Source: an uncultured Collinsella sp.
GTDB taxonomy: Bacteria > Actinomycetota > Coriobacteriia > Coriobacteriales > Coriobacteriaceae
DNA length: 12,783 nt
Assembly (NCBI GenBank): GCA_902479095.1
Contig: CABSNL010000060.1
Coordinates: 1 to 12,783, forward strand
Direction: 5' to 3'
Shown piece by piece: positions 1-7,201 of this stretch (position 1 is the stretch's first letter; the number at the start of each line of letters is the position of its first letter). The notes below the pieces were generated by a model. It ran no database searches. It was not told the origin of the DNA and was given only the letters and a program-made list of their open reading frames with translations. Made by a program: the position numbers and the translations under genes.

Positions 1-26
1 CAGCGTCAGATGTGTATAAGAGACAG
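1..26. other. Nextera (Tn5) sequencing adapter remnant, not genomic
   Basis: Bases 8-26 read AGATGTGTATAAGAGACAG, the 19-bp Tn5 mosaic end used in Nextera libraries, and bases 1-7 (CAGCGTC) continue into the known read-1 adapter. The match to the last 26 bases of that adapter is exact, as recalled from the published adapter. The first genomic base is therefore 27. Any reading frame that crosses this segment carries artificial residues: the gltD frame gains the six residues LSLIHI, and a plus-strand frame begins MCIRDR. Both are well-known signatures of untrimmed adapter in protein databases. Confidence 0.97.
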
Positions 27-380
27 GCCCAGGTTGCATGCGGCCTCGCACAGCGCCGGGCACACGCGACTCGTGAACTCGGGCATGGGCGAGGTGAGTG
101 ACAGGCGCTCGGCAGCCTCGTCCCAACGGCCGCGGTACACCAGCTCGTTCCACTCGGGAATCAGGTTGTGCAGCGGACAGCCGCTCGGACGTGCCTTGCC
201 AAAGCTCGCGCCCATCTGACAAAACGCCACACCGCACATCATGCAGCGGCTCGCCTGGGCACGGCGCGCATCGTCGTCGAGCTCCACGTACAGCGGATCG
301 AAATCGCGGCTGCGCTCCTCCACGGGGCGCAGCTCGTGGGTCACGCGATCGATATCAAGAAAAGCACCGGGCTTACCCAT
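27..380 (-). CDS. gltD: glutamate synthase (NADPH) small/beta subunit, N-terminal part only
   Basis: This is the FAD/NADPH-binding small subunit of glutamate synthase. It takes electrons from NADPH and passes them through iron-sulfur clusters to GltB. Only residues 1-118 are present because the contig ends at base 27. They cover the N-terminal ferredoxin-like region with cysteines at 46, 49, 54 and 68 and again at 107, 111 and 115 (CxxCx4C and CPALCEAAC). These fit the cluster ligands of GltD and of related dihydropyrimidine dehydrogenase-type oxidoreductases. The FAD- and NADPH-binding domains (roughly 350 more residues) are missing. The ATG at 378-380 is preceded by AAGGAGG at 391-397, with a 10-nt spacer, inside the end of gltB. 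Only 5 nt separate the two genes, so they form a co-transcribed and probably translationally coupled operon. The frame stays open through the adapter to base 6, but those last codons are artefact. Confidence 0.96.
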
Positions 381-385
381 GGCAC

Positions 386-3300
386 TTACGCCTCCTTCTT
401 GGTCGAAGCAACAGAGCTGGCGGCGGCGGGCACAGCGCCAGCGACACCACCCGCCACATCAAAGCGAGCGACATCGGCGGCGTCGGCGCGACCGGTCACA
501 ATGTCAAACGCCAGCTCCTCGGCCTGCTCATGCGTCTTGCCGACGGCCTCGGCGGCGGCGACAATCGCCAGCACGCGCTCGTACTCGGTCGGAATGACCT
601 TCACAAAGTGCTTGCTCATCGTCTCAAAGCTGTAGAGCAACTTAATGCCGCGCGGGCTCTGCGTCGCGTCCACGTGCTCCTGGACGAGCGCACGAATCTG
701 CGCCAGCTCACCGGCCGTCGGGGCTTTAAGCTCAACGCTCTCGTGGTTCACACGGGCATCGAGCGTGCCGTACTGGTCAAAGACGTAAGCCACGCCGCCC
801 GTCATGCCGGCGGCGAAGTTCTGCCCGACCTCGCCCAGGATGAGCGCCAGACCTCCCGTCATGTACTCGCAGCCATGGTTGCCGCAGCCCTCGACCACCA
901 CCGTGGCACCGGAGTTGCGTACGCCAAAGCGCTGGCCGGCCAGGCCGTTAATGAAGCCGCGGCCACTCGTAGCGCCAAAGAACGCAACGTTGCCCACGAT
1001 GATGTTCTCGTCGAACTTGTAGGTCGCATGCGGGTTGGGGCGCACCGACACCTCGCCGCCCGAAAGGCCCTTGCCAAAGTAGTCGTTGGCGTCGCCGCAC
1101 ACGTTGAGCGTAATGCCGCGCGGCAGGAAGGCGCCAAAGCTCTGACCGGCCGAACCATCGCAATCGATGGTGATGGAGCCGGCGGGCAGGCCCTCGGGAT
1201 GCGCCTTGGTCACCGCGTTGCCCAAGATGGTGCCCACGCAGCGGTTGACGTTGGCGATATCGGCGCGGAAGCGAATCGGACGCAGGTGCGCACGGGCATC
1301 GGCCGTATAGGGCACAAACAACGTGGAGTCGAGCGTCTTTTCGAGCTCGCTGTCCGCAGCCATCTGCGGCAGGAAGTGACGACCGTCGGCACCCGGGATG
1401 TGGGCACCGAACTCGCAGGTCGCGCTCGCCAGCACGGGCGACAGATCGAGCAGGTTGGCCTTGCGGTTGCCCGGGACCTCAATCTGGCGCAAGCACTCGG
1501 GATGGCCGACCATCTCGTCGACGGTGCGGAAGCCCAGGCTCGCCATGACCTCGCGCAGCTGCTCGGCAACAAAGAGCATAAAGTGCTCGACGTGCTCGGG
1601 CTTGCCGCGGAAGCCGCGACGCAGGCGACAGTTTTGCGTGGCGATGCCGGCCGGGCAGGTATCCTGCTGGCAGTCGCGCTGCATAAGGCAGCCCATGGAG
1701 ATGAGCGGCATGGTCGCAAAGCCAAACTCCTCGGCACCCAGCAGGCAGGCGACGGCGACATCGGTGCCGTCCATGAGCTTGCCGTCGGCTTCGAGCACCA
1801 CGCGTGAGCGCAGGCCGTTTTGCAGCAGCGTCTGCTGGGCCTCGGCAAGGCCAAGCTCCAGCGGCAGACCGGCGTGCCAGATCGAATCGCGCGCCGCAGC
1901 ACCGGAGCCGCCGTTGTGGCCGCTGATCAAGATCTTGTCGGCGGCACCCTTGGCCACACCGGTGGCGATGGTGCCGACGCCGGCCTCGCTGACCAGCTTG
2001 ACCGACACGCGTGCGCCGGGGTTGGCGTTCTTAAGATCGAAGATAAGCTCCGCCAGGTCCTCGATGGAGTAGATGTCGTGGTGCGGCGGAGGCGAGATCA
2101 GGCCGATGCCGGGCGTGGACTGACGGACCTCGGCGATCCAGGGGTAGACCTTCTTGCCGGGCAGGTGGCCGCCCTCGCCGGGCTTGGCGCCCTGGGCCAT
2201 CTTGATCTGAATCTCAAAGGCGCTGCACAGGTAGCGGCTCGTCACGCCAAAGCGCGCGCTTGCCACCTGCTTGATGGCGGAATTCTTGGAGTCACCGTTA
2301 GCCAGCGGGGTCTCACGGCGCGGATCCTCGCCGCCCTCGCCCGAGTTGGAACGGCCGTGCAGGCGGTTCATGGCGATGGCCATGCACTCGTGTGCTTCCT
2401 TGCTGATGGAACCGTACGACATGGCGCCGGTGTTAAAGCGGCGAACGATGTTGAGCGCGGGCTCGACCTCGTCGAGTGCCACCGGGGTGCGGCCGCCGGC
2501 ATCAAAGTCCAGCAGGTCGCGCAGGCGCACGGCACGGCCGGTGCGGTGCAGGCGGGCGCTGTACTCCTTAAAGGTGTCGTAGCTGTCCTCACGGCAGGCG
2601 GTCCGCAGCAAGTAGACAGTCTGCGGATCGATGAGGTGATCCTCGCCGCCGAGCGGGCGCCACTTGGTCAGACCCAACGTGGGCAGCTGATCGGGAGCCG
2701 GGCTCTTAAGGATAGCGAGCGCGGCGTCGTAGCGCTCATTCTGCTCGCGCTCGACGTCCTCGACACCCATACCGCCCACACGGCTCACCGTGCCGGCGAA
2801 GTACGCGTTGACAAACTCCGGCGTAAAGCCCACGGCCTCGAAGATCTGCGCGGAGTGGTAGCTCTGCACCGTGGAGATGCCCATCTTGGACATGATGGAG
2901 ACGATGCCGGCGGTCGCAGCCTTGTTGTAGTTGGCGATGCCCTGCTCGGCTGTCACGTCCAGATCGCCGTGCGCCGCCAAGTCGCGAATGCACGCATGCG
3001 CGTTGTACGGATAGATGCCGCTCGCGGAGTAGCCCACCAGCGCCGCAAAGTCGTGCGGGGACACGGCGTCTCCACACTCCACCACGATGTCGGCAAAGGT
3101 ACGCACGCCGGCACGGATCAGGTGGTTGTGCACGCAGCCCACGGCGAGCAGCGACGGCACGGGCACCTCGCCCGCAGCGGCACGGTCGCTCAGCACCACG
3201 ATGTTCACGCCATCGCGAACCGCAGCCTCAACGTCCTCTGCAAGCTGCTTGAGCGCAGCCTGCAGCGCGCCCTCGCCGGCATCGCGGCGGTAGACGGCAC

Positions 3301-5083
3301 GGAAACGGCGGGTCTTAAAGCCCACGCGGTCGATGGCGCAAATGCGGTCGAACTCCTCCTCGCTCAGCAGTGGGCGCTCCAGGCGAACCAGCTGGCAGGC
3401 CGTACGAGAGTCCTCGAGCAGGTTGCCGTGGTTGCCCAGGTAGAGCGTGGTCGAGGTGACCATATGCTCGCGAAGGGCGTCGATGGGCGGGTTCGTGACC
3501 TGGGCGAACAGCTGATAGAAGTAGTCAAAGAACGAGCGCGTCTTCTTGGACAGGCAGGCCAGCGGCGCATCGATACCCATCGAGGCGAGCGGCGCCTTGC
3601 CCTGCTGGGCCATGGGACGCACGACTTCGTCAACATCATCCCAGTGATACCCGAGCTTGGCCATGCGCACGGCGGCGGGCACCTCGGTATCCTCGGCGGG
3701 CGTGGGCGCGACGGGCTTGTCGAGCGCGTCGACGGTCAGCGTCTCCTCGGCGATCCAGTCGCGATAGGGCTTTTCCTTGGCGTAACGAGCGCGCAGCTCG
3801 TCGTTGTAGATCACGCGGCCGCGGGCAAAGTCGACCTCGAGCATCTGGCCCGGCCCCAGACAGCCGCTCGTCAGGATGTTCTCGGGGCTCACCTCGATGG
3901 TGCCCACCTCACTCGCCAACATAAAGCGGCCGTCGCGCGTCACGTAGTAGCGAGCCGGGCGCAGGCCGTTACGGTCGAGGGCGGCACCCAGGGTACGGCC
4001 GTCGGTAAAGGCGATAGCGGCAGGACCGTCCCACGGCTCCATGAGCATGGACTGGTAAGCGTCGTAGGCGCGGCGCTCCTCACTCAGGCTGTCGTTGTGG
4101 TCCCACGGCTCGGGCAGCAACATGGACGCGGCACGCGTGAGCGGGCGACCGTTCATGACCAGGAACTCAAGCACATTGTCCAGAATCGCGGAGTCGGAGC
4201 CCTCGCGGTTGATGATGGGCATCACGCGCTCAAGATCATGCTGCAGCACGGGGCTGTACAGGTTGGGCTCGCGGGCGCGGATCCAGTTGACGTTGCCCTT
4301 GAGGGTGTTGATCTCGCCGTTGTGGATGATAAAGCGGTTGGGGTGCGCGCGTTCCCAGCTGGGCGTGGTGTTGGTGGAGTAGCGCGAGTGGACGAGCGCC
4401 ACGGCCGTCTTGACGGCGGCGTCGTTGAGATCGATGAAGAAGCGGCGCATCTGCGTGGCGACCAGCATGCCCTTGTACACGATGGTGCGCGAGCTCATGG
4501 AGCATACATAGAAGATTTTGTCGCGCAGGGCAAACTCAGCGTCGGCCTTCTTCTCGATGGTGCGGCGGCACACGTACAGGCGGCGCTCGAAGGCATCGCC
4601 GGCGGGCGTGTCGTCCGGACGGCCCAGGAAGGCCTGCAGGATAGTGGGCATACAGGCGCGGGCCGTCTCGCCCAGGTCGTGCGGGTCAACCGGCACCTCG
4701 CGCCAAAAGAGCAGCGGCACGCCGGCCTCGGCGCAGCCCTCCTCAAACACGCGGCGGGCATCCTCTACGCCCTTCTCGTCCTGCGGGAAGAACAGCATGG
4801 CCACGCCATAGTCGCCCTCTGCCGGCAGAATCTGGCCACACTTTTGAGCCTCTTTACGGAAAAAGTGATGCGGAACCTGGAACAGGATGCCGGCGCCGTC
4901 GCCGGTGTTCTTCTCGAGTCCCGTGCCGCCGCGGTGCTCCAAGTTGACCAGAATGGACAGTGCGTCGTCCAGGATCTGGTGATGGCGCTCGCCGTTGATA
5001 TCGGCAAGCGCGCCGATGCCGCATGCATCGTGGTCGAATTCGGGGCGATAAAGGCCCTGCTGCTGAGCGGAATCTGCCTGCAT
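386..5083 (-). CDS. gltB: glutamate synthase (NADPH) large/alpha subunit
   Basis: This cytosolic enzyme transfers the amide of glutamine to 2-oxoglutarate to make two glutamates; with glutamine synthetase it is the GS-GOGAT ammonium assimilation route. The 1565-residue protein is complete and slightly longer than E. coli GltB. The class II glutamine amidotransferase domain (about 21-430) starts at Cys21 in HDACGIG, so a 20-residue propeptide must be removed to free the catalytic Cys. HNGEINT lies at 254-260. After a central domain (about 480-800) comes the FMN/2-oxoglutarate domain (about 850-1220), with YGSISKEAH from Tyr890, EGGEDP and KPGEGGHLPGKKV. The [3Fe-4S] ligands are Cys1132, Cys1138 and Cys1143 in the usual Cx5Cx4C spacing. 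The C-terminal GXGXG beta-helix (about 1270-1490) contains the GQSFGAF region. The loop usually SGHDGGTG reads SGHNGGSG, and the last ~35 residues are Ala/Val-rich, so both ends differ a little from the textbook enzyme. The ATG follows GGGGAGG at a 6-nt spacer. I saw no convincing promoter upstream. Confidence 0.98.
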   Translation of the reverse strand: MQADSAQQQGLYRPEFDHDACGIGALADINGERHHQILDDALSILVNLEHRGGTGLEKNTGDGAGILFQVPHHFFRKEAQKCGQILPAEGDYGVAMLFFPQDEKGVEDARRVFEEGCAEAGVPLLFWREVPVDPHDLGETARACMPTILQAFLGRPDDTPAGDAFERRLYVCRRTIEKKADAEFALRDKIFYVCSMSSRTIVYKGMLVATQMRRFFIDLNDAAVKTAVALVHSRYSTNTTPSWERAHPNRFIIHNGEINTLKGNVNWIRAREPNLYSPVLQHDLERVMPIINREGSDSAILDNVLEFLVMNGRPLTRAASMLLPEPWDHNDSLSEERRAYDAYQSMLMEPWDGPAAIAFTDGRTLGAALDRNGLRPARYYVTRDGRFMLASEVGTIEVSPENILTSGCLGPGQMLEVDFARGRVIYNDELRARYAKEKPYRDWIAEETLTVDALDKPVAPTPAEDTEVPAAVRMAKLGYHWDDVDEVVRPMAQQGKAPLASMGIDAPLACLSKKTRSFFDYFYQLFAQVTNPPIDALREHMVTSTTLYLGNHGNLLEDSRTACQLVRLERPLLSEEEFDRICAIDRVGFKTRRFRAVYRRDAGEGALQAALKQLAEDVEAAVRDGVNIVVLSDRAAAGEVPVPSLLAVGCVHNHLIRAGVRTFADIVVECGDAVSPHDFAALVGYSASGIYPYNAHACIRDLAAHGDLDVTAEQGIANYNKAATAGIVSIMSKMGISTVQSYHSAQIFEAVGFTPEFVNAYFAGTVSRVGGMGVEDVEREQNERYDAALAILKSPAPDQLPTLGLTKWRPLGGEDHLIDPQTVYLLRTACREDSYDTFKEYSARLHRTGRAVRLRDLLDFDAGGRTPVALDEVEPALNIVRRFNTGAMSYGSISKEAHECMAIAMNRLHGRSNSGEGGEDPRRETPLANGDSKNSAIKQVASARFGVTSRYLCSAFEIQIKMAQGAKPGEGGHLPGKKVYPWIAEVRQSTPGIGLISPPPHHDIYSIEDLAELIFDLKNANPGARVSVKLVSEAGVGTIATGVAKGAADKILISGHNGGSGAAARDSIWHAGLPLELGLAEAQQTLLQNGLRSRVVLEADGKLMDGTDVAVACLLGAEEFGFATMPLISMGCLMQRDCQQDTCPAGIATQNCRLRRGFRGKPEHVEHFMLFVAEQLREVMASLGFRTVDEMVGHPECLRQIEVPGNRKANLLDLSPVLASATCEFGAHIPGADGRHFLPQMAADSELEKTLDSTLFVPYTADARAHLRPIRFRADIANVNRCVGTILGNAVTKAHPEGLPAGSITIDCDGSAGQSFGAFLPRGITLNVCGDANDYFGKGLSGGEVSVRPNPHATYKFDENIIVGNVAFFGATSGRGFINGLAGQRFGVRNSGATVVVEGCGNHGCEYMTGGLALILGEVGQNFAAGMTGGVAYVFDQYGTLDARVNHESVELKAPTAGELAQIRALVQEHVDATQSPRGIKLLYSFETMSKHFVKVIPTEYERVLAIVAAAEAVGKTHEQAEELAFDIVTGRADAADVARFDVAGGVAGAVPAAASSVASTKKEA

Positions 5084-5196
5084 CGCGATCCTCCCCTAGA
5101 TATTAGACAGTCAGTTGAATAGGCATACTAGGAGCACCGCCGGCCCGTTGTGTTTCCCACCCGTTTCGAAACAATCGCGTAACGCACGCCCTACGA

Positions 5197-5250
5197 GTGG
5201 ACACCGCCGACCTCAAGGGCGACAACATAGGCCCCAAGTTCGGCCTGTAA
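5197..5250 (+). pseudogene. possible 3' end of a lost gene (about 17 codons)
   Basis: From 5197 this frame reads VDTADLKGDNIGPKFGL and stops at TAA (5248-5250). Sixteen of its 17 sense codons end in G or C, the exception being ATA, which matches the codon bias of real genes in this window. The sequence upstream of 5190 loses that bias and has no start with a ribosome binding site. A hairpin repeat begins 12 bp after the stop, much as other hairpins here follow gene ends. It may be the tail of a deleted gene, but a 17-codon stretch can look coding by chance. I do not recognise the peptide. Confidence 0.2.
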
Positions 5251-5262
5251 GCTCACCGCTTC

Positions 5263-5327
5263 AAACATCTCAATCTGTAACAGTAAGACCCAATTTCGAC
5301 GACTAACTGTTACAGATCAAGATGTTT
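5263..5327. repeat. long-loop inverted repeat, family A copy 1
   Basis: The arms are 5263-5284 and 5306-5327 and match at 20 of 22 positions, around a 21-nt loop. The conserved arm core is ATCTGTAACA (5273-5282) with its reverse complement at 5308-5317. Four bases after the left core the loop has GACCCAATTT. No run of T follows either arm, so it is not a standard intrinsic terminator. The dyad centre is at 5295. Copies 2 and 3 follow at exactly 80 and 160 bp. Confidence 0.9.
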
Positions 5328-5343
5328 TCGAGAGACGGTTCCG

Positions 5344-5406
5344 AATGTCTCAATCTGTAACACGAAGGGTCAGTTTTGGCGGTCAGCTGTTACAGATCGA
5401 GATTTT
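5344..5406. repeat. long-loop inverted repeat, family A copy 2
   Basis: The arms are 5344-5362 and 5388-5406 around a 25-nt loop, with the core ATCTGTAACA at 5353-5362 and its complement at 5388-5397. The loop differs from copies 1 and 3 but has GGGTCAGTTTT at the place where they have GACCCAATTT. The dyad centre is at 5375, exactly 80 bp from copy 1. Confidence 0.9.
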
Positions 5407-5425
5407 CCATAGGACCATTTCTTCC

Positions 5426-5484
5426 TGTCTTGATCTGTAACACCTAGACCCAATTTCCATCCCCAGTTGTTACAGATCAAGACA
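5426..5484. repeat. long-loop inverted repeat, family A copy 3
   Basis: This copy has perfect 17-bp arms at 5426-5442 (TGTCTTGATCTGTAACA) and 5468-5484 around a 25-nt loop that again has GACCCAATTT four bases after the core. The dyad centre is at 5455, exactly 80 bp from copy 2. It ends about 27 bp before the AT-rich control region of mntH. Confidence 0.92.
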
Positions 5485-5529
5485 TTTCGGCAACCCCCTT
5501 TCCCCACCCCATTCAAATACAACTATTTT

Positions 5530-5545
5530 GTTAGTCATAGTTAAC
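5530..5545 (+). promoter_or_regulatory. candidate metalloregulator operator upstream of mntH
   Basis: GTTAGTCATAGTTAAC is a short dyad (GTTA/TAAC arms, 8-bp centre) in the AT-rich segment about 60 bp before the mntH start. Its size and TTA-rich arms resemble sites bound by DtxR/MntR-type repressors, which commonly control Nramp genes. The match is loose, and I could not place a clear -35/-10 pair around it, although TTCAAA at 5512-5517 and TAGTTA at 5538-5543 are possible hexamers. Treat this as a guess from position and shape. Confidence 0.25.
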
Positions 5546-5605
5546 TTTTGAGCCTAAAACGGGTATCCTTTGCGGCGTCAAACAAACGGCACACAGGAGC
5601 GCACC

Positions 5606-6862
5606 ATGCTCAACCATCTCAAACAACATTTTGGCTCCCGACGCACCGGCGGTCACGGAGGCCTAGACATTGCGCGGCATATCGGCCCCGGGCTGCTCGT
5701 GACCGTCGGCTTTATCGATCCGGGCAACTGGGCCTCCAACATGGCCGCCGGCTCGCAGTTTGGCTACGCGCTGCTGTGGATCGTCACGCTGTCCACGATC
5801 ATGCTCATCGTGCTGCAGCACAACGCGGCGCACTTGGGCATCGCCACGGGCACCTGTCTTGCCGAGGCCACGACACGCTACCTCCCCCGCATCGTGGGAC
5901 GCGCAGTACTCGCCAGCGCCTATCTCGCGACCATCGCCACCGCCATGGCCGAAGTCCTGGGTGGCGCGATTGCCCTTCAAATGCTCTTTGGGCTGCCCGT
6001 GCGCGCGGGCTGCGTCATCGTGGCGACAGTATCGATGGCGATGCTCATGACGAACTCCTACAAGCGTGCCGAGCGATGGATCATCGCCTTCGTAGGCGTG
6101 GTAGGACTCTCGTTTTTGGCCGAGCTCACGCTAGTCAAGGTCGACTGGCCGATGGCCGCCGCAAGCTGGATCACACCCAGTATGCCCACCGGCTCGGCCG
6201 CGATTATCGTAAGTGTCCTAGGCGCGGTCGTTATGCCCCACAACCTCTTCCTGCACTCCGAGGTCATCCAATCCATGCACTTCGAAGGCCAAGGCAAGCA
6301 GGTTATCGAGGAACGTCTGCGCTACGAGCTCTTCGACACGCTCTTTTCGATGGGCGTGGGCTGGGCGATCAACTCGGCCATGGTCATCCTGGCCGCAACG
6401 ACCTTCTTTGCGCACGGCATTGTCGTAGACGACCTCGCCGTCGCAGCGGCCACGCTCTCCCCCATTCTGGGCCCGGCAAGCTCGGCCATCTTTGCGGTGG
6501 CACTGCTGTTTGCGGGTATATCGAGTAGTGTGACGGCGGGCATGGCGGCGGGCACCATCACCGCAGGCATGTTCGACGAGGAATACGACATCCACGACCG
6601 ACATTCCTCGATCGGGGTGGCGGCTTGTTTCGTCGGCGCAGTGGCGGCGTGCTTGGTCGTCCCAAATCCTTTTGAGGGTCTCATCTGGAGTCAGGCGCTG
6701 CTGTCGCTTCAGTTGCCGATTACGGTCTTTGTGCTCATACGGCTCACCAGCTCACGCCGTGTCATGGGCAAATACGTCAACTCGCGCCCGCTCAACGCGC
6801 TGCTCGTAGGGATCGGTGCCATCGTGACGATTCTCGACATCGTGCTGCTAACGGGAATGTAA
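5606..6862 (+). CDS. mntH: Nramp-family divalent metal (Mn2+) : H+ symporter
   Basis: This inner-membrane transporter imports Mn2+ (possibly Fe2+) driven by protons. The 418 residues form about 11 hydrophobic helices with the LeuT-like Nramp fold. The first helix has the unwound metal-binding motif DPGN at 38-41 (GFIDPGNW). Helix 6 has VMPHNLFLHS with Met210, Pro211 and His212. The Met in that motif is the soft ligand that separates true transition-metal Nramps from Mg2+ or Al3+ relatives, so a Mn/Fe substrate is likely. I chose ATG 5606 because CAGGAG at 5594-5599 sits 6 nt upstream; an in-frame TTG at 5570 would add 12 residues without a better site. The gene stands alone, divergent from gltB and convergent with the rubredoxin gene. 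A possible MntR-type dyad and a tandem hairpin array lie upstream. No clear T-tailed terminator follows on this strand. Confidence 0.95.
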   Translation: MLNHLKQHFGSRRTGGHGGLDIARHIGPGLLVTVGFIDPGNWASNMAAGSQFGYALLWIVTLSTIMLIVLQHNAAHLGIATGTCLAEATTRYLPRIVGRAVLASAYLATIATAMAEVLGGAIALQMLFGLPVRAGCVIVATVSMAMLMTNSYKRAERWIIAFVGVVGLSFLAELTLVKVDWPMAAASWITPSMPTGSAAIIVSVLGAVVMPHNLFLHSEVIQSMHFEGQGKQVIEERLRYELFDTLFSMGVGWAINSAMVILAATTFFAHGIVVDDLAVAAATLSPILGPASSAIFAVALLFAGISSSVTAGMAAGTITAGMFDEEYDIHDRHSSIGVAACFVGAVAACLVVPNPFEGLIWSQALLSLQLPITVFVLIRLTSSRRVMGKYVNSRPLNALLVGIGAIVTILDIVLLTGM

Positions 6863-6890
6863 TTGGGATGGCGTGGCTGTCCAGATATAA

Positions 6891-6940
6891 CGTCTTAATC
6901 TGTAACACGTGAGACCGTTTTAAACCGTCAGATAAATCAA
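6891..6940. repeat. decayed family A inverted repeat downstream of mntH
   Basis: GTCTTAATCTGTAACAC at 6892-6908 matches the left arm of the family A repeats, with the core at 6898-6907. The following bases (CGTGAGACCGTTTTAAACCGTCAG) align without gaps to the loop of copy 2. Where copy 2 continues with CTGTTACAG, this copy has lost nine bases and resumes at AT. The result is what a deletion between two CAG triplets would give. The right arm is therefore absent and no long hairpin can form. Confidence 0.6.
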
Positions 6941-6974
6941 AAGGGTCCCGGCCGAGAATTCGACCGGGACCCTT
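6931..6974 (-). terminator. intrinsic terminator of the rubredoxin gene
   Basis: A perfect 11-bp stem (AAGGGTCCCGG at 6941-6951 with CCGGGACCCTT at 6964-6974) encloses a 12-nt loop. Read leftward it is followed by TTGATTTATC, a weak T-rich tail that continues from the TT at the foot of the stem. It lies 40 bp after the rubredoxin stop codon. On the plus strand the stem is followed by GGACAG, so it would serve mntH poorly. Confidence 0.8.
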
Positions 6975-7014
6975 GGACAGAGCTATATGTTGTTGCAAGT
7001 CGTGTGTCTACGAG

Positions 7015-7158
7015 CTACTCCTCGACAAGCTCAAACTCATCGGGGCCGACGCCGCAGACCGGACACACGTAGTCCTCGGGCAGCTCGGGCGTGTCGACCT
7101 CAACCTCGTAACCGCAAACGGTGCACACAAACTTATACGTCTTCTTCTCCTCAGCCAT
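7015..7158 (-). CDS. short rubredoxin (47 residues)
   Basis: This is a small one-iron electron carrier. Two CxxCG knuckles are present: Cys12 and Cys15 (VCTVCGYE) and Cys32 and Cys35 (DYVCPVCGVGPDEFE), enough for a Fe(SCys)4 site. Typical rubredoxins have 52-54 residues with a middle segment containing PEDG and a Trp before the second knuckle. Here the segment between the knuckles is shortened by about a dozen residues and that Trp is Tyr31. The ATG is preceded by AGAGGAGA, and a promoter lies at 7202-7229. It sits 88 bp after the flavin reductase gene on the same strand, and the two domains are fused in the clostridial high-molecular-weight rubredoxin Hrb. A role in passing electrons to or from that flavoprotein, for oxygen or peroxide defence, is my inference. 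Confidence 0.9.
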   Translation of the reverse strand: MAEEKKTYKFVCTVCGYEVEVDTPELPEDYVCPVCGVGPDEFELVEE

Positions 7159-7201
7159 GATGTTCTCCTCTCGAACGTGACTGCTGGTGTACTTACTTAT
7201 T

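Larger units (their letters stand above)
5084..5605. other. 522-bp divergent intergenic region between gltB and mntH
   Basis: No credible intact gene lies here. From left to right it holds the gltB leader (gltB is transcribed leftward); a 10-bp palindrome GTTTCGAAAC at 5163-5172; a short coding-like stretch ending in TAA at 5250; three long-loop inverted repeats at 5263-5327, 5344-5406 and 5426-5484; and an AT-rich control region for mntH at about 5511-5560. The open frame at 5115-5306 crosses the first repeat, has no ribosome binding site and no recognisable product, so I do not call it. Confidence 0.8.

Noticed and set aside
10..219. Plus-strand ORF starting MCIRDR
   Set aside because: Its start lies in the sequencing adapter and the rest is antisense to gltD.
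98..5122. Very long plus-strand open frames (98-1807 and 1820-5122, up to 1100 codons) opposite gltB
   Set aside because: They are complementary shadows of a highly conserved gene with strong GC3 bias, which removes stop codons from the antisense frame. They have no ribosome binding sites, and the translations are low-complexity (rich in Ala, Gly, His, Arg and Val) and match no family I know.
5115..5306. 63-codon plus-strand ORF in the gltB-mntH gap
   Set aside because: There is no ribosome binding site or recognisable product, and it runs into a hairpin repeat. Codon bias supports a different frame in part of this stretch.
5263..5484. CRISPR array
   Set aside because: There are three regularly spaced repeats, but each unit is a large inverted repeat with a partly conserved loop. 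The spacers (16-19 bp between arms) are too short, only three units exist and no cas gene is present.
5485..5605. Mn2+ riboswitch (yybP-ykoY type) before mntH
   Set aside because: The leader is short and AT-rich, and I saw none of the paired helices or conserved loops of that riboswitch.
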